Shown here: positions 1 to 13,200 of the stretch, one piece after another
How the letters are laid out: every line of letters starts with the position of its first letter
How positions within the stretch are numbered: the stretch's first letter is position 1
Assembly: GCA_009741485.1 (NCBI GenBank)
Contig: CM019236.1
Coordinates: forward strand, 67,097,684 to 67,161,683
Reading direction: 5' to 3'
Length of the DNA: 64,000 nucleotides
Origin: Malurus cyaneus samueli
Lineage: Eukaryota > Chordata > Aves > Passeriformes > Maluridae
Program-made: the position numbers and the translations under genes
Notes under the pieces: generated by a model
The model's database searches: none
What the model was told of the DNA's origin: nothing
The model's input: the letters and a program-made list of their open reading frames with translations, nothing else

Positions 1-127
1 TCATCTCTTCCTTCCATTCCTCTTGTATGCCATGGCTGTTTTCATCTCTTCCTTCCATTCCTCTTGTATGCCATGGCTGTTTTCATCTCTTCCTTCCATT
101 CCTCTTGTATGCCATGGCTGTTTTCAT
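1..127. repeat. 41-bp tandem repeat (minisatellite), 3 copies
   Basis: Three head-to-tail units start at 1, 42 and 83, followed by the first four bases of a fourth at 124. The units are identical to each other and contain CTTCCTTCCATTCC and GCCATGGCTG. The array is cut by the window edge, so its true copy number is unknown. There is no coding potential. Confidence 0.95.
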
Positions 128-2377
128 AGTGTCCTATGGTCTTTTTGCTGAGCTTTTACAATGAAACCCACAAATGCACTGCTGAAGGCTCTAACTGCAG
201 TCATTTATCATAATGCAAAGTGTCATGAGACCTGTGCAGAAAATGCATGAGATGGTGTCCAGGAAAGTAAGGTGATGACCTCTTCTTTAAGAGGGTATGA
301 GAAAAATCCAAAGTATTTTTACTTCTACTTGGAATGAACTTTTGTGTCATCTGTCCACATAGAAGTGTATTGTTAGTGTGTGTTTTCAATAGTACTTTGC
401 AGTCATAATGGTTTGAAAATGAGTGATTTAGCTTCTCAAGAGAAAACCTCAACAGACAGTTCTACTTTGCATTTGAAAATGAAATTGAAGACCAGTGACA
501 GGTAGACACTAAAGAGAAGAAAAATCACTATATTGTTATACTAGGCAGAGCTAACTGTGGCAAAGATGGCACTCTATTTTTATTGGGATCACATTACCTA
601 GATCCTCAAGAATGAGTCATAGTGTTTGGAGCTGTCCACACCCACTGGGAAATGGGCAGTTCATGCTTAGTGCTTGGTAGTAATAATTTCCATCACATAT
701 GTTTTACACTTGGATTAAGCACATACGCAAACAGCCCTACTAAAAACATAATATTTTTTTAAGAGCTAGAAAATGTGTTCTGGGTGTGTTAGTTTTTTAA
801 TTACTATTTTGAGATTAAAAGTCTTTCATGCAAAATCTTCAGGTGTGTTGAGCCTCAAAATATCTGTTCAATAGGACATCTACGGAAGGGAACAGTAAGT
901 ACAGAAATAGCCTCGGGCTTGGGTGAAGAGAACAAGAAGAATCCTGGCTGCAAGACCAAAAACAGGGAGAAGAGATAAATCATCATTTACCAAGAAAGTG
1001 AGAATTCTGCTTCAGTATAGTACACTGGTTTTCCAATTTGCTGTAACTGCATTTGTGTATTTGCAAATATTTATAATATGTCTCTGTGCTCTCTCAAATC
1101 TGGTCATTGTTGGAGAGTGATGTGCCGTTCCCCAGATGCCTGCAAGAAGGCCTGACTTTTCTTTGAGTAAGTAAGTCTGAGAATGATGAAATATATCAAT
1201 ATAGTTAAAATTAAAATAAATATAAATAGACTAATCAAATATAATGCCTCCACATGGACACACCGCTGGCTGACAGGCAAGGCATCGGAACATCATGATC
1301 AACTTGGTGTCTTCCAACTTTACCTGCATTTCTGGGTTGATTCTGGTGATCTGTGATTCGTGATTCTTGTGAATTCTGTGGGTTAAGCAAAGGTCCCTGA
1401 CGTTGATGTAGTTTCATGAAACAGCATGAAAAAGAACTCCTGGAACAGCTGTCTTGATCAGTACGCTGTAACCCCGGATTAGAAACAGTAGACATAGGAG
1501 TAATCCTTAGTCCATCTTGCCATACAAGGAGAGATGCTCGCCTCAAAAGCAAGGCTCAAATTTCTAGCATTTTCTGGTCTACATACCCCCAAACGCTGCT
1601 CTCTGGCAACGCTGGCAATAGGCACAGTTGCTTGTCTTTTTCTGTTCATATACTTCTCTTTAGACATGATATTCCAATGCGGTTATAATGGAGCTAGTGA
1701 GTTGAACCTGCTTCAGATGTAAGAAATATTATAATAATACGAGATCATGTGAAAAGCCTAATTCAGGTGTTAGTCCTCCCTTCCCACCCACTGCCACAGT
1801 CAGTTTGCCCATATTTTCAATTAATTATCTTCCTACAGAAGATTATAACACTGGAACGATTTTGTCCAGCTACAGCAGACGACTGCCTGAATCTGAGAAT
1901 GCCAGCGCTGCATCTGAAAGTGTCACATGCTTACATATTAGTACATAATAAGTAAATACCATTGGCAGTTTTGGAGGCTAGTTCTGCAAACATGGACTTT
2001 GTATCAGTAGGTACAACTCATGTATTTTAAAACAAATACTTTTTTTAAAAACCGTTTGATTTATTTCTGGAAACTGAACGCTCTTTCACCAGGTACTATA
2101 GTGTTTGGTGTTTTGGTGTGGTTTTCTTGTGTATCTTTTCGAGTTGGGCTTGTCCCTTGAATTATTTTGATTACTTGATCCGTTTTATATCAAACACGCA
2201 CTCTTCGTACCCTAAGAATGTTGCCATTTACATTTGAAAAGAAAATGAAGAAAAGAAAGAAAGTCCTAATTTTTTCTTTTCATATCAAACAACCCAAGTT
2301 AAATAACAACATGGGGAAGAGACTAGATCTCCTGGGTATGAAAAAAACGGAACCTAGGAATTTGTATGAGAATGGTC
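128..2377. other. Non-genic AT-rich sequence
   Basis: About 2.2 kb of ordinary AT-rich sequence. Short open frames occur on both strands, but none exceeds about 105 codons, and none shows a recognisable domain, signal peptide or consistent reading frame. I recognise no repeat family, RNA gene or promoter here. Confidence 0.6.
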
Positions 2378-2993
2378 TCCTCTTATCCTTTCTCTTTCCT
2401 TTTCTTTCCTATTCCACATTCCATTCCATATATCCTTCCGTTCCTACTCCCTCCTTCCCTTCCCCTCTTCCCTTCCTCCTCTAGTCCCTTACCCCTTCCC
2501 CTTCGCCCCTCCTTCATCCCTTCCTCCTTACCCTTGCCCTTCCCTGTTCCCTTCACCCTAAATCTCCCTCCCTTCACACTTCCTTCCCTCCCTTCACGCG
2601 ATTCCCATTCCCATTGCCTTCTCTCTGTCCCCTCTCTCCCATCCGCAATTCCCATTTACTTCGCTCCTGTCTCTCTCTCCACCTTCCCATTCCTTCCATT
2701 CCTTCCACTCCACACCGTTTCTTCCTTCAAACCTCCAAACATTCCTCCATTTCCTCGTCCGCTTAGCCCTTCGTCCCTCCGCGCCCTGCCTTTCCCTTCC
2801 TTCCTCCTCCCTTGCCTTGACCTTGCGCCCCCCCGCCTCGCCCCCGTTGTGACCTTCCCTCTCCTTCACTTCCCCTTCCAATTGCCTGGGGGCGAGCCAT
2901 CCCATTGCCCCTTCCCTCTCCCTTCCCTCCTTCCCTTCCCTTACCTTTTCCATCCTCCTTCCTTCCCTCCCTTCCTTCCTCCTTTTTTTTAGA
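2378..2993. repeat. Polypyrimidine (CCTTCC)-rich low-complexity tract
   Basis: About 600 bases of almost pure C and T on the plus strand, built from imperfect CCTTCC, CCCTTC and CTTCC units with scattered purines. It ends in a T run just before the AGAGCTTCC flank. The overlapping 208-codon plus frame and the arginine/glycine/glutamate-rich minus frames are by-products of this composition and not genes. A shorter version (31614-31725) with the same right flank occurs after the first gap, so the length differs between the two representations. Such tracts collapse and expand easily in sequencing and assembly. Confidence 0.93.
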
Positions 2994-3705
2994 GCTTCCT
3001 TTTTTCAATACAGGTAAAAATCACTGTCCTTCTTGTTTTAATCATTGTCCGTTTCTGGACCTGTGTCTTTAGCAATAAGAAGCAAAGGTACATAAGAAAA
3101 CTACCAATACATAGGCAATAATTCGATAGTATTTGTTCTCCAGCCTTATTTCAACTTTTTTGCAAGATGATCAAGTAAAAAACATAAATTTATTGAGCCT
3201 TTACAGTATACATCAAATAAGGTTTTTTGCTGTTTGCATTTGTGGAAATTTTTTTCTTCTAAATCATTTGACTCGTTGTTATGTTTACACCATTTGGATT
3301 TCAAATTTGTTTAAACAATTAAAGAACATATTCCAAGTCAATATATTCATATATATTCATAAGATCTTATAGAAAAAAGCTTTTACATTTAGGTCCTCCA
3401 CTTGCAAGTCAGGGCTTTTATTAATATCCCATTCCTGATCAGCCCTGGACCCACCTAAGTGGATGGAGAAATGTCCCTTCAGAACATGTTCCAACATATT
3501 TTTTATTGCTACGGCCATCTGTAATCTCTTCTCATCTCACCGTTTAAGTCCCATTTGTTAAGGTGATTAAAATATAATAATATTAATATTTAACACAGAA
3601 ATTCTAGGTTTTCTTCAATGGTGTACACTCTGGTAACATCGAGCCAGCAAATCTGAAATACAATATAAATAATATGTATGTTGTTTTAATGATATAGTGC
3701 AACTT
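2930..3705 (+). repeat. Segment duplicated at 31614-32405 (contig-overlap copy 1)
   Basis: From the end of the pyrimidine tract, through AGAGCTTCC, AGCAATAAGAAGCAAAGG and CATATATTCATAAGATCTTA, this sequence is repeated in the same order and orientation at 31614-32405. Single-base gaps and substitutions separate the two versions. Similarity stops abruptly near 3705 (its partner near 32405), inside or just after a CAACTT motif. The copy at 31614 begins directly after a 25-N gap. This is the geometry of two contigs that overlap but were not merged. Confidence 0.88.
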
Positions 3706-6700
3706 GGACTGCAAGAGGTATAACTCACACCGAAAACAAAAAAGATCATTTTGTTGTTGTTGTGTTTTGTGTTACGTGCCACATTTAAAGGGTTCTATCC
3801 GTGTTGTGCTTATTTCCACGGCAGGAGGCCAAGTATATATTTGTAGCCTTTGTCCTAAGCCTCCTCAATTGTAGCAATCTCCCTCTGCCTTCATGTCCTC
3901 TGCAATTGCATTTAGCGCTGCTGCTGCAAACGCTTCCATCAGAAGGAACAGCTCAGATGGCATGCAGCTCCTCAGAAACCGTTACCCGGGGGCAGGTGAT
4001 ACAATATTTCTAGGAAATAGCTGGCGAGAGCACAGCTTGCAGTGTAAGCCACCGGCCCAGGGGCCGAAAACACAAGATTGGCACGGTGCAAACCCGAGCC
4101 AAAAATTCGACTGAATACGAGAGATACGTAGGAAAAATTCAAGCATAAGCCTTTTCCGAAAGCCGAGCCCTTCGGTGGATCTTGGAGATGAGCAGGTTGG
4201 TACATGGCTGGCTTTCTGCTGATCTGTAAGGCTGATAAGCTTTGAGGCAAACGTAGCAGCTCCCGGGACAGTACCTGTTCCTGTGCAGCAGATCTCCAGT
4301 GCATCTCGACACAACCCGAGCAACAGGAAAAATTATGGCCTGAAAAATCGCACTCAGAGCACACGACGATCCAGCGACTCTGCTGGTGCCAGGAGTATAA
4401 CATTGGTATTGTGGAAATGAACGTCTGCAGAAGATGCTGGATTGGTCAGTCGGCTGATCACACCGAGGCAACATCGAAGTGATATGGCAGAAATGAACCA
4501 ATCTTTCTGCTTAAGTGCCACAACCCCCCGATCCAGGCTGCTCCGCCGACCACCAACTGGGTCCATACGCCTTCCCAAAACTCTCACTTCCCATCATCCT
4601 TGCAAATTCACCGCTGACTCAGGTACTGGCACTGCCTGTCTACTGTGAGCAGAGGAGTTCTCCCCAAACACTTCAAAGCAGACAGAATTTGTTGCGAGTT
4701 TTTATCTACAATCCTGGTTCAAACAGGAGTTCAGCTTCTAACATAAGGTATACTTCTACACAATAGACAGCCAGACCTTGTTGCTAAGAGATATCCTACA
4801 ATCAAAAAATAAGGATAAACACCTGAACTAATTGTTCAGAAGCAGTGTCCTGACTGCTCAGGTTAGTCAGGCCAAGAATTTGGAGATCTTGGGGTATAAC
4901 TGGAAATTGCAAATTTCTCCAATATCCTGTCTCCTGCACTTTCTTTACACTATAGACTTCTTTGAATCCCAGCCACCCTAACACATTGATTATTGATGGT
5001 TCGATACTCACATATTATTTGTTATAATTTTTTCGCATTTATTTCCTCCTTGGGGTCGCATGAAACAAACCAAAGAAAGCCACCCAAAAGCAAGTACAGA
5101 ATCCATGAAAGCCTTGTTACGCTCCCCAAGTGCGCCACACAGTGATACCATACACGGCTAAGGATGATACCTCTCGGAAGACTGAATTCCAGGTCGATGA
5201 AGGCTGGCTTGCATTCACGTTTGGTCAGCACCGAAGTTCAACCAGGCTCATCTAGATCTTTGAATACCAATATCGACAAGACTTCTGCACTTGTCAAGAG
5301 CAAAACGCCTACCAGACAGAGAGAAGAGCTCTTGAAAAAGAGGATTCTCCTGGGCGAAGATCTACCCCTTCTCCCACAGCACTGAGCTCGCCCACTGAGA
5401 AGTTACCAACTTAGCCAAAAAGGGAAGCTCGCATACGAGAGCGTTGAACACATATCGTCAAAAAGGAGGAATTTTATTCACCACCATCTGGAGATTCTGC
5501 ATCCTTTGTTTCGCTTCTTTTAGGGCATTGCGTCTTATGCATCAGGCGAAATGTAGCGCTCCGAGCTTCTCTGGCACCTTGGATACATATACCATCCAGC
5601 CACGTAAATATAAACCTACAACACTCCCATCGCAACAGCTCCTCTCCTCACAAAGGCTTATGCCTATGTTAAACAATAATTCATTGCGCAGCCACATAGA
5701 CAACAGAGTGCACAACGCGCATGAAATAATGAACAACGCATTGACCCTTGAATTATCCCTATTCACCCATAGCAACGAGCGCCAAGAATGAGAGACAATT
5801 TCATGGAAGTATATAAAAGGCGGTGCAAAAGGCTGATTTATCGAGTATAAGGGCAAGATCATCTATCTCTTAAACATAAGCTTATTAGCCATCTGTGAAA
5901 TGAACCTGCTCGCCTCTCAGAGCATGGGAATGAAACAATCCCTCTTCACATGTCCTTTTTTTAATGTGGAATCCCACCGACATTCACATCATCACGCACA
6001 TATTGAAGTAAGAAGAGTAGAGGAAATATCTTAAAGTCAAAAGGAATACGACACCCAGGAGGAATCTTGTCTGCAAAGGACCCTTGGGAACTTCCCCCTC
6101 TACCCCCCAGGTTCTTCTGGCTGGATTACAATCGTGTATGAGAAGGAGGCGTTAAGAACCGATCTTGAAAGCCCAGTCACTCCCCTGGAGGAAAGGAGAT
6201 GCAGAGCCAGCAGCCAGATGTCTAGGTAGATTTGTGCAGTAAAAAAACCACTGAGCTAATCGTTATCCCCACGTGGAATGATTAGAATTGCCTTTGCTAG
6301 CTGAGGAATCAGGAACAGCAGGGGACACTGAGCTGGCACCTGGCCGGGGCAAGGGGGGCGAGAGAAGCCAGGGTGTTGAGCCTCTGTCTTCCCTGGCACA
6401 AGCCAGGGAACCGCCCAGTAAGTAGCCCGAGCTCTGAATGCTGAGTGCATTTCCCGCAGATTATTGCCAGACAAACCCATCATGCCACGTCTGTGAACTC
6501 AGGACCGCAACTGAGCTGCCATGGTCCAAGCATCTCCGAATGAAGAAAAATTAAAGGCGGCTTTCATCGCAGTGACAGTCAACAGTAAAGCTATGCTCAA
6601 GCTTCTCCAACGCTCATTTCTGATGGCTGTAAATCCCCTGGGTAACTTTCGATTTACCTGATGTAATTCACCTGACAATGCTGTCCTGGCTGGTCTGTTT

Positions 6701-9700
6701 TGCACAAGCTGGCACTGGGACAGTACTAAAAGACACATGCCTTTTTGTAAGATTGGAAAATTCAGGGTGTAACTACTCAAAAGATATAAAAGCTCATTTT
6801 GTGGCTTAATATCCACTGCAAAATTAAAAGTGATAAAGGGATGTTAAGCTTGCATTGGCTCCCAGGGTTATCCTAAAACTCCCTAACATATCTAGATCCA
6901 GGAGGAAGTTTCCTCCATATACTGATAGCTATGCCTTTTTAAATTGTGCCATGGGAAAATATAGAGTAATACGCCATGGGCTGTGTCCTCTCTGATGCAT
7001 TGGACCTTTGTCAAGACCACACCTCACAGCCCCAGTGGACAAAATGCCTATTTTGGGACTGAATTCCGTGTTGTATACTCCTCCATTCAAATTCAATCCA
7101 TTTGATTGGAACATCCCCACACTACAAGGTAATAGCCCCAGAGCCTGTACTTGTCTCAAACTGTTTTTACCCTTTGTTATTCCGGAAATAGTTGCAATCT
7201 TACACTCACACTGAGTGAACCACATTCACATGCTCTGTAGACTCCTCTGTCCCGAAAGGTTCCAGTTCCCGTCCACCTTGGAGCAGCAGCACAGTGACAC
7301 GTACAGACCTAAGCTTCATACATCTCGGAAAGCGTGGCAGTCTATTGTTTGAGCCTTGCTGACACCCGCACAGTCTCTGTAATCAGTCTGGACACGATTG
7401 AAGCCCTGTTCATTCTCACAAAGAAGCAGAAAGGCGGAGTATCTAGATACTCTTCTGTAATTAAAGATAAGATTACACATCCTCAACAAATATAACAAAA
7501 GAAATTATTATATATAATATATTTATGTATATGTAGAAAGGGAAGGTACAGCTTGCAAGCTGTTCTTTCCCCTGTCCTTCTCCTATTCATGGGCACATGT
7601 TCCACAACCTTGAAGCAACAACTACTGAGAGAATACTGAAAAACTAGCTGTGGTCTGTCCTAATAACCCAGAGAAACCAGGAGAAGCATCTCCACAGCTG
7701 TAACCCTGACAATGCTCCCTGAATCCAATCAACAGTAAACATCTGCAATTTGAGCCATTTGTCCCTGCACTGGCTCTGTCAGGAAGAGAACCTTCTCCCC
7801 AAGAGACACCCTCACACCCATGTGCTCAACTCAGCCTGAGCTCTAAACTCAGGCTCAGGACACTGGTCACACCCAGACCAGTGGTAAGGTCCTATCAGAG
7901 ACGTGCTGAACACTGCTGACCGAACCATCCTCCACTGCTCAAGGCACCACATGACACTTCTGACCGACATCAATCCCATCCTGGGTTAGAACAGCGTATT
8001 GGTTTGTCAAGGGAACATCTTGCAGCACCTCAACCTGATGTCCAAGAGAATTCTGAGGTCCACTCCCACTAAAACCAAACAGGATTTAAAACCCCAATCC
8101 CTCTCCCTACCTCTTTCTGTTCTGTCTTTGGGAGCTCTAACCTCCGAGAGAAAATGGAATAACACAAAAGATGCAATCTTTAAAGCTCTGTGGCTATGTT
8201 AATAACCCACACCCATATCCTGAAAGTTCAGGATTTCCTTCAAGCTAATTCAGTGCACGATTCAGTTGAAACTCCCTGGACAGAGGTGTGCTCCGAGTGA
8301 AAGCAGCAACTCTCACCATACAAAATGTCAGTAATCATACTTTAACAACATCCACACTACACAATATAATAAAGAGAATGTGAATGCTCTGGTGGCTTAG
8401 CACGTGACCATAAAAACCCAACATGAAGCAACAGGCAGATGTAGTAAAGAGAGACGTAGAGGTTTTTGTTTCTTGGGATGTGGGGTGACAGGAAAGGTTG
8501 ACTGCTCCAATCATAATCCTCATGGAAGCAATGGATACCAAACCCCTGACCACTTTTTATGGTATCTTGGTGCTCCACCAATAATTAACAAAATATATCA
8601 GGGATTTTTTAAGGGGGCAGACCCTTCAGACTTAGAGAGAGCAGTAATCTCATCCCGGCTTATTGTGACCCAAGCATTTCAGCCATCACTAGGCTTGACA
8701 AGCACTTCCTACGCAGTTTTGTCGTTGCTGGAATGCACTAAATAGCACAAACTGATACTGCTCATGACTTTGTTATGTTATGTTGCATGTAAAGATTTTA
8801 TGTTTTAATTTCAAGGAAGAGCAATGATAATGTGATATAATCTTATGGAGAGCTACTGTAAACTCATTAATACTCGCTTTATGCCTGTGCTGTCTATGGC
8901 CAAAATATTTTCTCTTCCCTTTTTAAGAGCTCATGGCATGCGAGTGATTGTCTAAAGATGACTGAAAAACACCAGTAAACTCCTGGGAACACTGACATAA
9001 ATCTGGAGGTAAAACCTTGGGGTTCCTTCTGATGAGATAGTCTGGGCAATATGTGGAGTGTTATTCAACCAGGGATTGTAGGTCTACCTCCTTAGCCATA
9101 CGAAGAGAATAACAGCTACTAGCTTATTGCACATATGGTGTCCCTTTCTCTTAGAAACCGTTCCTTACGTTTGCCAAAACAAGTATCTCTCCCTTCCCAT
9201 TGGGAAGTGTGTGCAATGCTATCTTCGGAACTGGCTCACAAGCTAAGCATTTCTATGCTCTCCCAGAGGAGAGAAAGAAGACAAGCAAACAGGAGAAGCT
9301 GCTCTGTCAGGGCACTTTTCTGCACACAGAGGGAAACCAGACCACCAAATCAGACAGAAATCCCTTATATCTTGCTCCGGCATTGCGCTTGCATTTATCT
9401 TTCAACAGCAGCTTGCTCCCATCACATAGGCTCTCTAATTGATATTTATCTATCTATATCAGTCCCCTAGAATGAGCCATCGCAGAGGGACCTCGCAGCA
9501 TCTGCTACCCCCCTAACACCAGGGCCGTTTTGCTTTCAACCCAACTCCCACAGCCCTGCCTTCCACTGCCTTTTTTAAAACTTTGCATTATTATATTTAT
9601 TATATTAAAAATAGGTGTGATTTCACCAAAGAGGTAACATCTGGTGCCCCAGCCAGGACAGACCCCCTTGAAAAGGACCAGAAATTTACTCCCCCACACA

Positions 9701-10218
9701 GTGCCATTTCCTGTGCGACACGGCCGGGGAAATGATAACAGCACAAGGCCATCTTTAGATACGACTATAATGTGAACTTGTCATTGGCAAAATGTTGTTA
9801 CTGTAAGTGGATATTAGTCCTCACACAGACTCAGTAATCTCATAGAAGCCTTACAAAGGCTATTCAATGAGCTCCCTCAGGAGCAGGAATAATAAAACAT
9901 AATGGACACACACACCAGGCACGACTAAGGAGAAAGGGAGGGACTTAATCAGACTACCACCAAGGAACTTTCATTTTCATCCACAGATAATGGTTTCCAC
10001 AGGTATTTAAGATAACGCATTAGGGCTGAGGAGGAAGAAGGAGTTATCATGAAGGTTGCAAACAAATTATACTACAGAGCAGTGTGGCCAGCATCCTATC
10101 TCACAGTTTCATTCATATGTATCTTTCCTACAGATAAATTTCCTGATGCTATCTGAGAAATAAGCGAGAGAGAATAAAAAAATACCTGAAACGCTTAACA
10201 ATGTTAAATTTTGCTTTT
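3706..10218. other. Noisy non-genic sequence of unclear placement
   Basis: After the similarity to 31614-32405 breaks off, this 6.5-kb stretch has no counterpart elsewhere in the window. Many short frames exist (up to about 143 codons, for example 3972-4403 on the minus strand), but none looks like a protein family I know, and overlapping frames on both strands are equally long. It is continuous with the palindrome that follows and probably belongs to the same unpolished long-read sequence. I see no repeat family that I can name here. If the join at 3705 is false, this sequence comes from another locus. Confidence 0.5.
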
Positions 10219-13200
10219 GTTTTGGAAAAAAAAAGTTGCTAGGACCCTTTTTCATTGCTGCGCGAGTCTTGAGCAACAGTAAACAAACCTTAAACTCGTA
10301 TAACTAGGACTAAATGTAAGCAACAACCTAATATCCACACATTTATCCTCATTGCGGAAGATTATAGGAAAAATAATAATCACCTCTCTCTGTAGACAAC
10401 CAGACTAGCCGCCCAAAGTGCCAGGCGTCCAACAGTCTGGTGAGTCTGCAGGGTTCAATCCAAAGCATTGTAGGTGGCATAAATCCCCCGTAAGGCATCC
10501 TTCGCTGGAGACGTGCTCCTGCACTTGCCTTTTATCTCCATGTGCGTGGTGAGACTTTCAGTGACAAATAACCAGATAAAATAAAATGTTCATCATCTCG
10601 GTGTAGAATTAAATTTGTCGAATGTAAAGGAGAGTTTTTCTTCCCGCAGGATCCAGCATCTTGGTGAATACAACAAAGGATGCAGGATGCAGAAGAGGCC
10701 AAAGCAAGCCAGTCCACTGTTAGGCCGATTGCTTCTCCCTGCCCACATGACCTAGCAGCAGCAAATTAAACAACAGCGCAGATAGGCAAGGCAAGCAGTG
10801 ATGGTCAGGGGCTTGCCACTGTAAAAGTGTTTGAGACCAAGGTTTTTGTGAACAATGATCGTCCAAATAGCATTCTGCAACTCACAGATGAAACATACCT
10901 ACAGTCAGTGAACCCCAGAAGGCTAAGGAGTTCCTCAGGGGGGGTGCAGAACCCATATAATGTCTGAAACATTCATTCCACAGTGATATAATGATGAATA
11001 CGCACAACGAATTTTGAGTAATCAAAAAAACAAGTTTTTTTGTTCTCTTAAATAAAACCATGGGATCAAGGTCAATAGTAGAATACTGCACAAGGTCCAT
11101 CAAGTGGCGAAGAGATCCAAGAAAGCTGGGCCAGAATCACCGAAAGCATGTAAGCACAACCAGGAAGCAAAAATAAGAAAATTTATAAATTGATGGTGTA
11201 AGTCGGGGAACAGTAAATGAGATAGAATAACACATCCAGTCAGTTATACCAGAGAGACTCTCACATCACACACCCCACACAAAGACAGTTCAAACTGACA
11301 ATACCAGAAATAATGCCAGCACTTTTAAATATCTTAATACCCTCTGTAATCTTGAAACGCACAGTAAAAGGAGAAGAGTTCCAAAGAAGACCAATTTAGA
11401 CTGGTTGTTTTGTTTGGTTCTTCGGAAAATAAAGACCAAAATGTAAGGTCTTTCCTGGAGTAGTATCTAGTAAGACTGTCACTGGGACACAGTCAGCCAC
11501 AAACAGTTAAATTGTATTTAGTAAAGTAGCCATAAAATCTAAGGGAGAAAGGAAGAAAAATTTAGAAAAAAATTTACTTGGAATCAACAGAACTAGTATC
11601 CTGTTAGTTATAGTATTTGAAAATTGTAATAAACCAGCAAGAATTATTCTTGCGAAGGCCTTGAAGCAGTGAGAAGCACATTTTCGACAAGAAGTCAATA
11701 TACCAAAGGAGTGTCACTGCCTTAAATCAGTGCATGAGCTTCTGAGTGAACTGAAGCTTCTGACTTGCTCAAGTGCTTTGGAAAAGACCACTTCGTATGC
11801 CCAAAACAATCTAACCCATCCATTCCCAAATCATCACCCCTCAGTTCACGGTCTGTCCCGACCACAGTCAAATTTTAAAAACACACCTCCATGTAGTGCA
11901 GGTCAAAGAGGAGCTTCCAAAGTCTACAACTCTAGTGCTGCATTAGCTACTGAGCAGATCCCACCCATTATGTCTGTGTTTAATTAGGTTTAATGTTTGC
12001 TTGCTCCTTAAAGAAGAGTTTTTTCGCCAATGAACCAGCTGACACGTAGCATTCCCACAGATCCTGCCTGTATACTTCTTTTTTCCAAAAAATTAGAAAG
12101 ATCACAATAAATCCTTTCCCAAACACAGAAGCCTAATCCACAAAATAAAAAAGTACCATGTTTCACAGATTTCCTCAACTGTAAAGTCATTCTTCTCCCT
12201 TGGACCACACACTCACACCCCTACCAAACGACAGCCCCACATTACAGTAAAGGCGATTCTAATGACACACTCTGAAGATCTCGTGCTTCATAAAAGCACT
12301 AAAACCTGTTTGTACTCGCACCCATCCCTGCCATCCCGAGCGGAAAAACACCCACAGCTCAATAAAACTGAAAATAAATGGTTGGTTTACTATAATATAA
12401 TACGATGATGAAAAAACTTTACTGACTCTACAGCAAGAGTGTATCAAACTTGCAAACAAACATCAATTAAGCTTTGGCTTAATAAACTTGTAAACATTTG
12501 GCAAATGCACGCCATAAGTGACTATACATTAAATAATTTATTTTAATCCTTCCTTTGAATATGCATTTCTGGAGGGTGAGTATTGTATCTAATTATAAGA
12601 TATTAAAAAAAACCCTCAGTCCAAACGATAAGTGATTAAAACTCAGAGCTTTAAAAATAAAGGAGGAAAGAAAAAAAAAAAAGAAAAATAGTCCAACAGA
12701 CCTACTTGGAACCACTGAAAAATGTGCTGAAAATTGCCTGGATATGGAGTTTTCAGCCAATTTTGTGGTTAGATCACTATCAGGATGTCACCTGTAGGTA
12801 ATCTAATGTCCACACACATGGAACGCAATGCTCCTACAATAAGATATTAGGGGCAAGTTTTTGGAGATTTCACACTCCTCTGGATATCAGTCTTGCAGGT
12901 ACGAAAGGAACTAGGTAAAACTGTCTGAAGTTCTGAAGGGAACTATTTTCCATCAGCTGTCACCTGATTTTCCCAATTATTTTGTTCTGTGAGGGAAAAC
13001 GACTGAACAATGAAAAAGAAAATTAAGTAAAGCACACCCTGTCCAAACAAATGGTGAAAAACAGATTGCCAGTTACAGATGTAAAAGATGACTGACTAAC
13101 CATCGTAATGCGTAGATACAAACCAAAGAGGAAAATAATACTGTAAATATTAGAAGCACAAAAGTCAATTCTATAGGGCTTCAAAATTCAACCAAGGAAT

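Noticed and set aside
2366..2992. 208-codon open frame on the plus strand, the longest in the window
   Set aside because: It lies entirely within the CCTTCC tract. The peptide is a proline/serine/leucine/phenylalanine repeat dictated by base composition, and the minus strand is equally open.
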